Source of the DNA: Archilochus colubris
Taxonomy: Eukaryota > Chordata > Aves > Apodiformes > Trochilidae
Assembly (NCBI GenBank): GCA_023079485.1
Contig: CM041097.1
Span: 19,141,158 to 19,205,157, forward strand
Length of the DNA stretch: 64,000 nucleotides
Direction of reading: 5' to 3'
In this document: positions 23,601 to 35,526 of the stretch, in pieces
How positions within the stretch are numbered: the stretch's first letter is position 1
How the letters are laid out: every line of letters starts with the position of its first letter
Made by a program: the position numbers and the translations under genes
The notes under the pieces: model-generated
What the model saw: the letters and a program-made list of their open reading frames with translations, nothing else
Told to the model about the DNA's origin: nothing
Database searches by the model: none

Positions 23601-25189
23601 ATAAATGGGGGGCAGGGGAGTAGTGGGAATAGATTCTCCTGCTGAGGGGAGGCAGGAAGATGCAGGGACAGATGGGTTTTTTTTTGGCTCTTGGCAATCG
23701 CATAAAATTTATTAACGTGGTCTTGGTATGATGTGAGCATCAAAACAGATACACTGCTTTAAATGCAAGTTTCTACTCTGTTCTGCTCTAGCTGAGTGTT
23801 TTAAAAGGAAAAATCCAGCAGGGTTGATGCTCTTGTACTTTTGCCAGATCTTTAAGAAATATCTCCTGAGTGCTGTTGGTTCAGATAATGCTCTGGTAGC
23901 TCAGGAGTATGACTGATGTCCATACTAATGACCCTGTTGATCACTTAAAGTGCTCCATGGGCTATTTTACTTCTTCTCAACCCAATTTTCGAGTCCAAAA
24001 TAATAGCTTTTGTGTATGACAGATTCATCTCCTGTAATCAGGTGTACCTGCCTACAATGCTGATGAAAACTGTCTACCTCAGGGAGCCATGCCAGAGCCC
24101 AGTTCTCCAAGAAACAGGTCAGGTCAATGCTATATAAATGTTTGGTTTCCTAGAGGTGAGAGTCTGGGCAATTGGAAAGAATTCTCCATCAAATCCAACT
24201 GCTCAGCAAAGGACCCTCAGGCCTAGGAGTAGCCAAAAAGGCACTGAACTCATTTATAGGAGAAGCACGTGAGGTGGTGGGTGACTCAAAGTCATCAGAG
24301 CAGATTTCTGCCTGGACTGAACATGGAAATGTGGGATTGCTACAACACAACCTCTGCAGAGAACAGATTGATCAACAAGGCTTTGGGCAGAGCCACAGCT
24401 GGATTAAAACTGGAAGCTTCCTCTTGAGAAATGTTTTTTTAAAGGCATCCAGGAGAGTAATACTGCCCAGCAAAGCTGGCCCTGAGGTGCTGTGAGAGCT
24501 GCCAGTGTGGTTTGGAGATGTCTGCCAGAGAAGCAGAGCTGCAGGAGCAGCAACTCCTGCTGGAGCTGAAGCCAAAGGTTGGGCAGGGGTGAGTGGGATC
24601 GGTGGGAAAAATATCCCTGTGGGAAGGGAGTGTGTGAATGATGTTCAGTCTCCAGTGGCTGCTGTAGTGATGAGTATGGGAATTAATTCCTCCCCTCACT
24701 CCTAAGACTAGTTATATCTTTAAAAAAATCAGCTCTCCAGTTTTATTTTGACTTCACTTTGGTTTTGGCACCAAGTCTCCACTTCAGACCCAGAAAACAC
24801 AGAACACCTCAGCTTGGTTTCCTGCCTTTCACTCAGTCCAGACCCATTTTCCTTGGGGAAATGTCCTGGGGCTGTCAAGAAACCCATTCAGAAACACCAA
24901 CTCCTGCAACCTGGAGTAAGAGAAGAAATAAAACTTGTGCTTTGGGCTCCTTGACAGGACCTGGGCAAGGAGGTACCTCGTGAGGTGCCTGGTGAGGATG
25001 TCTTTGCTGTCTTCGAGAAGGATGATAATGGATAGAAAGGGTTTTAATACCATTTCTAATGGTATTCCATTTTAATTCCATTTTTTTCAGTTAGCCAAGT
25101 CATTTAGCCATTGAAGTAAGATAGGAAATCCTGGTGCAACTCCAAGCAGGAGTTTGGGAACCAGTTTCTTTCCCCCCTTGCCACGGGTG
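20601..25189. other. non-coding stretch, no gene recognised
   Basis: About 4.6 kb. There are only short frames and simple A- or T-runs (21595-21606, 22963-22985, 23095-23112). A weak CR1-like tail ('gatttctgtgattctata') ends near 22849. A 107-codon plus-strand frame at 24172-24495 lacks supporting signals. Confidence 0.5.
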
Positions 25190-25800
25190 TCCCTTTTCTT
25201 CATGAACAATGAACGAGGCAAATGTGGGCAGCACGCTCGTGAGCGGCGTGATTTGTGTCTCTCCTGTGGGCATATTTCATGTCAGGCCAATAATTGTTCA
25301 TGCAAAATATCAGCATTAACTTGCAAATGGGAGATTTAATTAAAATGTTCCTTTTTCTAAGATCAATAATCTAGGCAAAACAGTTTTACTTTCCATTGAT
25401 ATATCTGTTTTTTCCCCTCATTTAAAGCAAACCGTGAATTACACTTTCTAACAGATTGCTTCCAAACATGCCCCAAAAGCAAATTGCACCTGTTGGCAGC
25501 CTTTGATTCATCTTACATATTACATAGAATAACTTAGCAGACTTATTAAAATACAGCACAAAATAGCATAATTAGACAGAGTTTCATGTCTTAAGTTCTG
25601 AAAGCGTAGAAGAAAACTTCTCGAAGCATTTCACTCGTGTAGCAAAACTCAAGTGCTGCAGAGCAAACTGTGAGTATTTTGATGTATGTAGAGTTTGATT
25701 CCAGACTCTCAAATCTCAGTAGAGCTCACTTTTTATAAAGTAACTGCTAATTTATATTCTGTGTTAATGTCAAGAAAGTAAATCATAATTCTGGAGGCAA
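25190..25800. promoter_or_regulatory. conserved-looking non-coding block (candidate enhancer)
   Basis: A cluster of retained CpGs (25230-25255, 'cacgctcgtgagcggcgtga') is followed by A+T-rich DNA dense in homeobox-type words. These include 'gagatttaattaaaatg' near 25330, a CACCTG E-box in 'attgcacctgttggcag' near 25485, and 'cataattagacagag' near 25570. Such mixtures typify vertebrate developmental enhancers. Conservation itself cannot be seen in one sequence, so this is inference. Confidence 0.28.
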
Positions 25801-26619
25801 TTCTATGTGATAAGATGGAAACAAAGGAATAAAGTCTGTCAAATCATTTTCATCAAAATCCACGAGATTTGTGCTACCTGAGCACAACTGTCTTGGCACA
25901 GAAAACTCAGCAGCATTCTAGGGTTGTGTTTTTTTTTTTAATTTTAGTATTACATCATTGGAGATTTTATTTTTTTTTAATCCCAGAATTAGTACAAAAT
26001 CTTCCAATTAATTTTGTAGCGATTATAAAGCTTAGGCAGCAATATTTTAATCTCTGTGGGTCTAAGCAAATTTAGAGCTGTACTATGACCACTCTGGCAC
26101 TTAATTCCCATGAGTAAGATCCCAGCTTTATGAAAGTTCACAGCAAAACTCTGTATACACAAAGATTCCATCTACAAATTCTACCAAGATACTTATTACG
26201 TTTTTCAATATTTGGGGTATTTCCTTATGAAAAATAAGGATTACACACTTAATGCATGAGAGTATTTCTCATTCTGAGAGTAAAGAAAAGGGCTGGAATC
26301 AATGTTTATCATACAGAACTGTTTCAGTTGGTGTTCCTGCAGTGATTACTCTTTGTATTTGCTTTTAAGAAGCGTGGAGGTGGAGCCTGGGTATCTGCTG
26401 AAGATAGGGGGAAGTGTCTGTGTTTTTCTCAGAGCTGTGAATACATCAAGCCTGAGGTGGGGTTGGGCTTCACTGCGTTTGAATTGAGCTTTATTAATTT
26501 GAAACTTGTGGCTGGGTTTTGCACTGTGTCCCATTACCTGAGGTTACTCATCAGGTTATGACTTGGGGCTCATCCTTCAGGTAGTTTGCAAACCTCTGCT
26601 CTTCTTTTGCTCTATGCAC
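25801..26619. other. non-coding stretch
   Basis: A+T-rich, with two T-runs (25930-25940, 25971-25978). No gene or repeat family recognised. Confidence 0.5.
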
Positions 26620-26751
26620 CTAGCAAATCATAATTTCCAAAGGCAGGATGCATTCTGAGATGCTGAAGTTACTCAGAAAGAGATCCACAGTCAAAACATG
26701 TCCATTGGCTACAAAGCTGATGCAGTTTGCTTTATTCTCTTCTTTAAAACT
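26620..26751 (-). other. exon-like open segment, minus strand
   Basis: A good acceptor on the minus strand ('cctttccttcctcatcttatgcag') precedes 43 codons (SFKEENKANCISF..., ending LPLEIMIC) that run to a TAG. The TAG is followed at once by GTGCAT. It could be a terminal exon, or an exon in another phase. Its phase does not fit the segment at 35349-35526. No family recognised. Confidence 0.22.
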
Positions 26752-29700
26752 CTGCATAAGATGAGGAAGGAAAGGTGAACAGCACAACAATCTACCACTG
26801 CAAGTCTCCACATTGTTACTTTAATGATGCACAATCTGTTAGCTATCTGAAGACTGTAAACAGACTAATATTTCGAGAAGTATGGGATAAATCACCCATT
26901 TAGAAGCAGTGAAGAGAAAATTATGAAGCTCCGAATGAGTTGTGAAGCAGTGAATAAGGATGTATTACACCACAGGAAGCCATCAATATTTGTTTATGAT
27001 GTCAGGATGAGAAATAAATCTGCTGGCTAATTTGTATTCTCTTCAGTTAATTCCACTGCTCCAGCCCGAGGTTTTGGCTTTTGGTTTGAGTGTTTCACAG
27101 CTGCTTAATGGTCCTATCAAGTATTTTGAAGTTATGGTCTCCAGGAGATAGGGAGGCACTGCCATGCATCATCTCAGTCCAGAGGTTAAGAATTAGCATG
27201 TCTTTAGGTGTCACTCCAACCCTTTGTACCTCTTCCTAGGCTGGTATTTATCTGATGTGATAAAGGTTCACTCATCATGGGCCAACCTCTTCACAAACCA
27301 ATCTGCAGATTTAATTATGCTGCAGGGAACTAAATGGCTCAGTACATGTCTAAGTGCCCTGGTTTGGACTGCCTGCTCTTGCTCATCAGGGCTGACACTT
27401 CCCAAAGTGGGCACTGATCAGAGCTACCTGAACTCTACGGACACACAGAATTCCCACAAGTCATTTATCTCCTGGAGATGCAGTTACTCAGCCCCAGCAA
27501 AACTCAACTTTGTGTTGTGAGGCTCAGACACAGCCAGTGGTTTGTTGTTGCTCTTTGGTCCTCTTCATTGTTTTTTTCTTTTTTTTTTTTTTTCTTCTGT
27601 ATCCATTTATTTTTTCTCTTGGTGAAATTCCCATTTCCATTTTTGATCTTCTAAGCTGATCTGCATAAAAGCTTTTGGCTCACATTCTGTTGGCTGCTAG
27701 AAGTAAAAATCTGGATGGTTCTGTGCTTGTAAGAAGAGAAGGGAAAAAGAGAAAGCAGCATTTTCTTCCTAGAAGATATATAGCTCTTTCAGGTGAATAA
27801 GCTGAAAAGAAAAAGTTGTTCCAAGTCTTCATGGACCCCAGTTGAATTGGGTTTGATTTGCTATCTGGAAGTTGTCTTTGAGAACAGAATTACTTTTTCT
27901 GCTGGTTGTTGAGGCCAGCTGACCATTTTATGAAAACTGGATCAGGAACTTGAGAACTCATTTAGTTTCCTGCTTCTCTCAAATTCTTCTGCCAACAAAT
28001 ATTATTCGAGTTGTTTGTTCATGAAAGATCTGTATAAAGGTCTTTTTTTAAAAAACTCGTTTCAGAATCCTGGTGTAGAGGGTTGGAAGGCTTATGAGGG
28101 TTTGCCTTGACTCTCACTACCATTTCTTCATTGATCATCTAATTTTTACCATTTAATAAATGTCTATAGAACTGCAAGACAAAAGTTGGATTGATTCTAC
28201 TCAACTTGGACTGGAGGTTTTTCAGCAAAGCAAACAAACATTGGTGTGATGTGAAATACACGTGGAAGGCATAATAATGTTCAGAAAAATATGTCCTAGG
28301 AGTCCATAAAATGGAGGGAAAAGGGAAAATAAAAGGTTTTCATCATATTAGGCATTTATTAAGTGGTAAATTTCTTGGTTAATGGCATTCAGCTGTGCCT
28401 AAAGGCTTCCAAATTCAGCTCCAAAATCCTTTCAACTCCAAGCTGCAAAATGCTCCTGAGTCCACATGCAGATAATTAAGTAGGATGAGGAGAAATAAAG
28501 AATTATCACCCAATTTACTTAATTAGTGGTTAGATATTTTCACACTCTGGTCAAAGCTCTAATTTAGCATGAATGGAATGTTGGTGGGCACTGAGCTTTG
28601 GTTTGGAGGACACATGATGCTCAGAGAAGGGAGCAAACAAGAGTTGCATAAAAATGGAGCTGGTTCCTAAGAAGTCATCAAGTATAAAAACCTGCCCCAG
28701 ATGAATAATTTGCAATGAATAATGTGTTGAGTACTTTTTTTCTTTGCAATCTGTATGCCAAAGAAGTGTTGGGTTTTTTTCAGGTCTTTCATTAATTTCA
28801 ATTGTTCAGTGAACAGGTCTTACAAAATAAACACCACTGGCAGAGTCTGTGCATTGTAGGCTGTTTCTTTGCCTAATATTCATGCTTCACCGTTTGAATT
28901 TACTGATTATACTCTCAATTTCATAAATTGTTCTGACTCCCTTGAAGAAGAAAGTTTTAATGTGATGAAAATTTCTTTCCTAATTAAAAGGACATTTGTT
29001 TATTTCAGGACTATTTGTGCAGTTGTGACATCAAACCCTTTAGAAGCCAAATAATTTGAAATCTAAATTCATCTCTTAAAGAACAACAAATCTCCTTGAA
29101 AATATCTCCCACCAAGGTCTGCATGCAAATTTCATTTTGTTTTGGTGGTGAATATTCAAGGTATTGCTTCACCCCCAGCAAACCTCTGCTGTAGAGGGCT
29201 GATCACATACCAGTTTGTTTGCTGTTCACCTACAGCACAAACACAGTGCCTTGTTCTGTGCACCATCAGCTCCCACCAGGATCAAAAATGACTCTGGTTA
29301 AAAGGGATTTCTTCCAGTTCTACTCCCTAATTATCACAAAGACCCCTTCCTCCTCTGGCCTTCAGCACTCCAAAGATGTGCCAGGGATGCTTCCTCTGCT
29401 GTGTTGCCCTGGGACCATAAGGAGCCACTCCTCAGCTTTCTTGGCCTCCAGCTTTTTCTTTCCATCTCAGCAGGGAGGAGCAGTGATGCTGAAGGATTGC
29501 TCACTCTTCACAGAGATTTGTGCTGTGCTTGTTTCATATCACTGGGGCTCTACACAGTGCCACAAGCAGGCAGTTCTGTTCCCCTCTGTTCCATACTGCA
29601 CTAAGAGCCCATGGAGTGAAATAGAACACTTAGAATGACAAGGGCCTCTTTTCTTTTAATTTATTTTATTTTTAATTGCATTTTGCCATGAAAGAAATAA

Positions 29701-32205
29701 AGGAGATAACCCAAACCTGTGCTCAGCCCTTCAGAACTTGGAATGCCCTGGACCTTTAGATGGCTTTCTAGATAGAATCATTTCCCATGTCATCACTTGT
29801 CTTCAGAGTATCAGGTGCATCATGCCTTGGCTGGTTCATTTAATCCTCTGCACATTCCATGGAGTCATTTTCATGTCAGCTGATTCACTAGCCATTAAAT
29901 CTCAAAGAGAAGAAGACAAGGACAGCTATGTTTGTTTGCTATACCTGCCATAGAAAAGTGTAAAAGAGAAGTTAAACAATAATTCAAAATTATCTTTAAA
30001 CATATGAAAGCAAAATCTCAAATTCTTAGCCTCAACTCATGAAAATCTCTAGGTGCTGAGTAAGTAATAGGAGGCAGAAGAAAGCAAGAAATGAAGAATG
30101 AAACACAAGGCAAATAGCAAGGAAGTAAGGAGGAAGCTGCCATCAGAGCAAAGCCTGCAAAGGGATTGGAACACTGACAAGACAACATGTGGTTTTTATC
30201 CAATATCCTTGAGTGGCATGCCTGTTGGGAAGGAAACCTTGTGTAGAGTAAAAGCAAATAAATCAATTCCAAATTCAACTGGTTTGAATGAAAATACTCA
30301 AATGACACTGGCTCATAATCTATTAATCATGTTCCACAGTTAACAAATGGTGAGGAAGAATGGCTACAAACACTCTTTATCCTCCCTTTCCCTTGGGACA
30401 TATTAGTGTAATCCTTTTAGGATGGATAGGGTACAAGGAAATAAATCCTGCACTCTTCCACAAGAGCAGGAAAGGCCGTGGTAAGAGAGCAGGCAGTTCA
30501 CAACTGCTGGTGCATGGACCAGGATATTTCCAACTGAAAATGAAATGGATCTCAATAGATGTCTGTAGACCAGCATGCCCTTGAGAGGAGTATTTGGTAC
30601 AGAGGCATTGATTGGAAACCTGTCTGTAAACTGACTTAGAAAAACAAAATCTTAGTTAAGAGTAAACAGCTATCTTGACTCTTTCTCAATACACATCAGC
30701 AGGAACCAGCACAGCACCTTGAAGGAATATTAACATTGTTCTCAAAAGAAACTTGTATGAAACTCTTCAGCTGCTTTGCTGTATATTCAGTGTTTCCTTT
30801 TTATCTGGTTTTATTGATGGAATCAAGACAGCAGCTCCCTGTTTTGATGCTATGGGAAGTATCAGTTTGATTTGGCACCCACTGAAATCAAACATCTCTC
30901 CTGTTTGTGATGCAGGAACAGTTCCTGAGAGCCTAAGAAGACATTTGTCCATGAAGTAGAGGTCCAGGTCCAGAGCTACAGGCACCCAAGCTATGCTGTT
31001 AGCTTTATAGCCTCTGAAACAGAGAACCAATACAGAATTCTGCAGAGACAAATATATTATGGATCTGAAGAGCTGCTTTTGTGGACTCACTCTCTGGGGC
31101 TAATCTGACTCCTGGCTGAAAGAAAACGTCGAGTAAAGAAAGATTTGGAAGGAAGGTGAGCAAATATCAAAGAACAATGTGCAGCAGTTCCATAATCTTT
31201 TAACATTGATCTTTTGAGGTATACATCATACAAAGAAAAAGGAATCTAGCTAAAATTCAGTTTTAAAAGGTCCTTGAAAAGAATCTATTGATGAATTATT
31301 TAGGGCATTCTTTCCAAACTTGTAGAAAAACTGCACCTGACCAGGCAGTGTGACAAGCAACATGGATACCTTTTTCATGCTCAACCATCTTTAATTAATA
31401 CTAACAAATTATTCATTGCTGAGTGTGCATTGGAACTCATCCTGACTGTGCATCAAACTCCCTGGAATTTGATGGGCTGCTAGGGGGGAGTTTAGCAAAG
31501 TTAAAAGTAGTGCATCTCTGTGGGAATCATCAGTGAGATCAGTGCTTGTGCCATTTCTCCTTACACAGGGACAGTATCCTTTTATCCATTGGAAAGCCAA
31601 ACATTGTTTCTACATGCTTCAATATTGTGCATATCAAAAGCTGTATTTGCAGGGAACAGGTTTTGTCTGATCTCACATAAAAATCACCCTTGAGGAGCAC
31701 TCAGCCCCAGTATTTCAACAAGAACCTTTGGATCTAAATCCGCAAAGCCGTTGTGTGCTCCCATCAGCTTTTATGTGTTGTATTAAATCTGTGTTTAAGA
31801 GCAGTTCTGTAACCACTGGGTCCTCACACCATCTCATTGAGGTGCCTTTTTAGAACCAACAGAAGAGAAAAAGTAATGTGAGCACAAGAGATCTGCCCGA
31901 GCACATTTAATTGTGTTTCCTTAAAGTGACTATTGCAGCTTACCACTTGGCTGGAGAGTTTTCTTGAAGACCAAATAATAAAGGCTTGTCTGCTTGTAAG
32001 TGATGTTCAGTTCTGTTTGACTGCATCCATTCTCTTCCCATCTTTGTGTAACAAAGACCTTTCTGCTTTCCATAATGACACTTAGAGTTATGTGGATTTT
32101 AACCTCATTATAAACTTGTCCCTAGGTGATTACAGCTGGACTAAGCAAGCATAAGATTTTGTTTCTGGCACCTACAAAAGTTGCTCTAAGCTTTTTTTTT
32201 AACAG
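26752..32205. other. non-coding stretch, no gene recognised
   Basis: About 5.4 kb of A+T-rich DNA. It includes a T-rich tract at 27568-27596. Frames at 29219-29638 and 30767-31090 were examined and lack splice borders or motifs. The section near 26860-27060 is rich in AAATTA, TTTATGATGTCA and similar words and could be regulatory, but I cannot support that. Confidence 0.5.
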
Positions 32206-32347
32206 CTGTGGTTTCTCTCTTATTGTTAAGGATTGCAGTTTGGTTGCAGTAGATACCTCTGAGTGTTCATATACGTACAATGAAATATTTCTTACATGTA
32301 CAGTGAAGAAGTTTTCTAAAGATATCATATCTGCAAGTTCAATGAAG
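32206..32347 (+). other. exon-like open segment, plus strand
   Basis: An acceptor ('taagctttttttttaacag') precedes 142 bases open in one frame, ending exactly at AAG|GTCAGA. The 47 codons include CSLVAVDTSECSYTYNE and TCTVKKFSKDIIS. The minus strand is also open here for over 110 codons, which weakens the case. No family recognised. Confidence 0.2.
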
Positions 32348-34069
32348 GTCAGATTTGGTTGCCATTGGGTTTTGGGGAGTTGGGTTTTGATTTCTTTTTT
32401 ACAAGTTGGCAGAACAGGAAGATAAGTCAGTAGACAGAATAATCTTTGTGGGCTCAATTGCAAACTCCTCTTTATTGGTATGAATTGAGAGGAATTACAA
32501 AATATATTTTCATTTTAATAGGTTTTCATCCATCTTATATCAACCACTCTGAACCTGTCTTGCTGTCTTCTACTTTATGTGCTTTGTTCAGGGCAGAAAC
32601 ATTGCTGAGTCTCACTCTGGGCAGGTCATGTTGCACTGAGACAAATATCTTGTCTTCTCTGTAGTGAAGCTGAGAATATCCTAAGCTGCTTTATTTTTCA
32701 TGAAACAGAAGTTCAAAAGTTCATCTTATATAGACTTCAGCTGTGGTGCAGAAGAAAGGGAAGAGTCCTCAGGAGGTAAATATTATAACAATGGGAAACT
32801 CAAAGCCAGCCCTGTCTAAAGGATGACTCCTTTTAATTAGGCCAAGATTAAAGCTTTTCTTCTCTCTGTCCTTGGAGGTGTGGATATGCAAGCTTTTTCA
32901 GTAATCTTCTTAAAAAACAGACAATGGAGGAGACAGATATGAAGCCTCTACATTTTATTGGGCAGAGAATTTGGGAAGTGTGTTTCAGCCCAAAGAATCA
33001 GAGAATTTGAGGTGTAAAATTGCATTCTACACTGCTGAGAGAGTCTTAAAATAATTTCTCAGAAAATATTATTTGGAATGGATACAGAAGACAAGCTTTG
33101 CATTTTCTTCACCTACACTTCAAAATTGTATTCTTTCAAACTAATTGAATTTCTCTTTGGAGCCATCTTTGAATCTGGGTATCTATTATGAGGGCCAGCA
33201 CTTGATCTTTTCCAAAGAACTTAGAGGGCTAATTGTCAGGAAAGCCCTGGGGCTTCTGTTGATTTTCTTTACCATGCTGAATTGTTAAGGTAAAAGTGGG
33301 TTCCATCTGGTTTTGATCTCACCTGGCTCCCATATTCAATCCTCCCTCATTCACTGAGTACAAGCCTGGGCCCCCTCTTCATTACTTTCCAACTTCTCTT
33401 CATCAAGTTCTTTTCCTACCACAAATACTGACCACTGGAACAAAAAGCAATGGTGATGATGATCTCAGCCAACAAAAATAATGTTTGCTTTTTTTTTTTT
33501 CAGAAGGAAGTGTTTGCCCTTGTCCAAGGAAAGGTCAGATTAGCTGCTGCTGCTGATAATAAGCTCTTCTGTCTCAAAAATCTCTAAATTAAGCCATGTA
33601 CTTCGGGTTGGAACAGGGTGCTGTGCTGCAGGACCTTGTGACTGAGAGCTTTTCCTTAAATAACATGAAATGAATTACCATGGAGAACCAAGAGTCACTC
33701 ATTTAGGCAGCCAGTCAGAACCCTCACATACTTTCTGTGCCAATTATTCTCCCCTTTTTGGTTGTTGCACTTAAGAGACAATATATAGCACAATATATAG
33801 CAGATGATTACTCTATAATTGAACCATTTCATGTGCTGACCTGGTTTTGTTGACAAATTCTGACGTTGGCACAGCAAATATTTCCTCTGGTGTTTTCTAG
33901 GCCAAATATGACAATATGTAAATATCTGAGGGCAGTGGAGCAAGTGAGGAAAAAAATTATTAAAACTGTCAGATTTAGGAGCAAGGTGGAAATCTTCAGA
34001 AAATAGGAGAGAAAGAAAAGAAAGATCTGATTTTAGGGAGGGAGGACTACTTGCTTTCTTTTCCCAAGT
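32348..34069. other. non-coding stretch
   Basis: No gene or repeat family recognised. A 13-bp unit ('caatatatagca' plus one base) is duplicated in tandem around 33779-33803. A T-run lies at 33490-33500. Confidence 0.5.
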
Positions 34070-34620
34070 TAAAGAAATCTTTTGTAGGCATCATTTATGC
34101 TGTGTATCTTTCTTATCTCTGTATATTCAGCTTTGTTTGTCTAATATCTGCTCAGCAACTGGATGACTTTATTTATCTTCATTCCCTGATATAGTCTCTG
34201 TGAGAACCCTGTGAAATTATTTATCTTGGTTTGACTTGCACTTCCTTAGCAGTTTTTCTCTGACGTTGTTCATCTTCATTCCCCAAATACCCACTGAGCA
34301 GCAGTTGTCTGACATTGCTCAGCCTCCAGCTCCTCACTTGCAGTCCACACTGCTTGCCTGGAGCCATTCTTCTTCATTTGCCAGCCACCCAACCAGCTGT
34401 CTGCTAGCATCACTTATGTACATTAGAAAGGATCATCTGATGGAATTCCATTTCTTTTCACTTCCCAGTACCTCTAGCAGTCAACATCTGCCACCACTTG
34501 CTTCAGTCTTCAGGAGTACTCCAGCATTATTTGTCTTTATCCCAGATCCTTCACTGAGCTATCACATACAGCCCTGCCTCAGGCTGCCCTCAGACATTCC
34601 TGCTCTGGAGGTGCCACCTT
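34070..34620 (+). repeat. degenerate tandem repeat, unit about 85-98 bp
   Basis: A core of the form 'TT-TTCTTCATTCCCCAG' recurs at about 34161-34190, 34257-34287, 34356-34385, 34442-34470 and 34514-34541. Flanking words recur too: 'ttgtctaatatctgctcagc' against 'ttgtctgacattgctcagc', and 'cccactgagc' against 'ttcactgagc'. The repeats are strongly diverged, so this is an old minisatellite-like array. A 128-codon plus-strand frame (34236-34622) runs through it and is better explained by the repeat than by a gene. Confidence 0.45.
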
Positions 34621-34643
34621 GAGTTTCCAGCTCTCCTGGAAGG

Positions 34644-34862
34644 GTTGGTAAACCTTGGGACAGACTGCCAGGGAGCTGGTTGAGTCACCAGCCCTGGAAG
34701 GGCTTAAAAGATGTGCAAATGTGGTGCTGAGGGACATGGTTGGCTCTGGTTGGGCTAAAACACCCTACATTTTTTGAAATTTATGTCCTATCGTAGCCCA
34801 GAGCACAATTTCACACTTTAGAGGCCCTTCCAACATGAACCCTTCTGTCACTGATTCTGTGG
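34644..34862 (+). mobile_element. CR1 LINE fragment (plus strand), interrupted near its 3' end
   Basis: 'ggacagactgccagggagct', 'gagtcaccagccctggaagg', 'gcttaaaagatgtgcaaatg' and 'ctgagggacatggtt' follow the CR1 order (gcccagggaggtgg, gtcaccatccctggagg, ttaaa, gaggacatgg). The 3' terminal block 'ggcccttccaacatgaaccc' and 'ctgattctgtg' resumes at 34821. About 65 bases of unrelated DNA (34757-34820) lie in between. Confidence 0.8.
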
Positions 34863-35348
34863 TGGGCTGTGGGGTCCCAGTGTTCACTGGGAAGGAAAGA
34901 TCCATAGGAGTTGGGACTGAGTTTCCCCAGTCTGTGTTAAGCCTGGGAACCAAGGGCCAGGGCTGCTTTAACTGTGCAGGTTGGCAGCGTGTGGGTACTG
35001 GGAGCATTCCCATTTTTACTTGCTTCCTCTTACTTAGATTCCCACCAGAACTGGCCAGGTACAAATCAGCAGCTCAGCATCCATCAGTAATATCTAACTC
35101 CTTTTCTACACCTTCTGCCCAGGGACCTTCAGTTCTCTGCTGTGCTCTCCTTGGAGTAGATGGGACAGGATTTACATGAAGAGCTTACATTTGAGTTCCA
35201 AAAACAGGTTCTCTTTTACTTACTCACACTTGTCTGTCCACCAAAGAGGCAAAGGTGTGGAGCCTGCTCTGGCCAGGGCAGGCACAAAGGAGCTTCAGTC
35301 AATAAAGAGGAGACAATGCTCTTGAACCCCTGCATTGCATTTATCTAC
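34863..35348. other. non-coding stretch
   Basis: Moderately G+C-rich. The 114-codon plus-strand frame at 34835-35179 starts inside the CR1 tail and has no other support. No gene called. Confidence 0.5.
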
Positions 35349-35526
35349 CTGAGTTTCTTCCCAGTTCCTGCTTCCCAGGGGCTTTGCTGGCAAGTTTTAT
35401 TTTGCAAGCTTTATTTTCCTTCTCTTCAGAACCAGACAGGGTAAGAGGTCTTTTCACTGGGGTCTTTTGAACTGCTGCTGCCCCAACTGTAAGTGCCTTA
35501 GAAACAATTCTCAAAATATCAGGCAT
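35349..35526 (-). other. exon-like open segment, minus strand
   Basis: On the minus strand 59 codons from an ATG read MPDILRIVSKALTV, then QKTPVKRPLTLSGSEEKENK, then IKLASKAPGKQEL. They end at a good donor ('aactcag|gtagat'). A weak acceptor ('cttggtttaaag') lies just upstream of the ATG, in a phase needing one extra base. The lysine-, serine- and proline-rich composition resembles a disordered nuclear protein segment. It leaves one base over, which fits the phase of the putative terminal exon at 14888-15087. No family recognised, and chance is possible. Confidence 0.25.

Noticed and set aside
24172..24495. 107-codon plus-strand frame
   Set aside because: It reads moderately like protein but has no motif, no acceptor and no evidence of repeats.
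34236..34622. 128-codon plus-strand frame
   Set aside because: It runs through the decayed tandem repeat, which explains the repeated 'LF(I/V)FIP' pattern in its translation better than a gene does.
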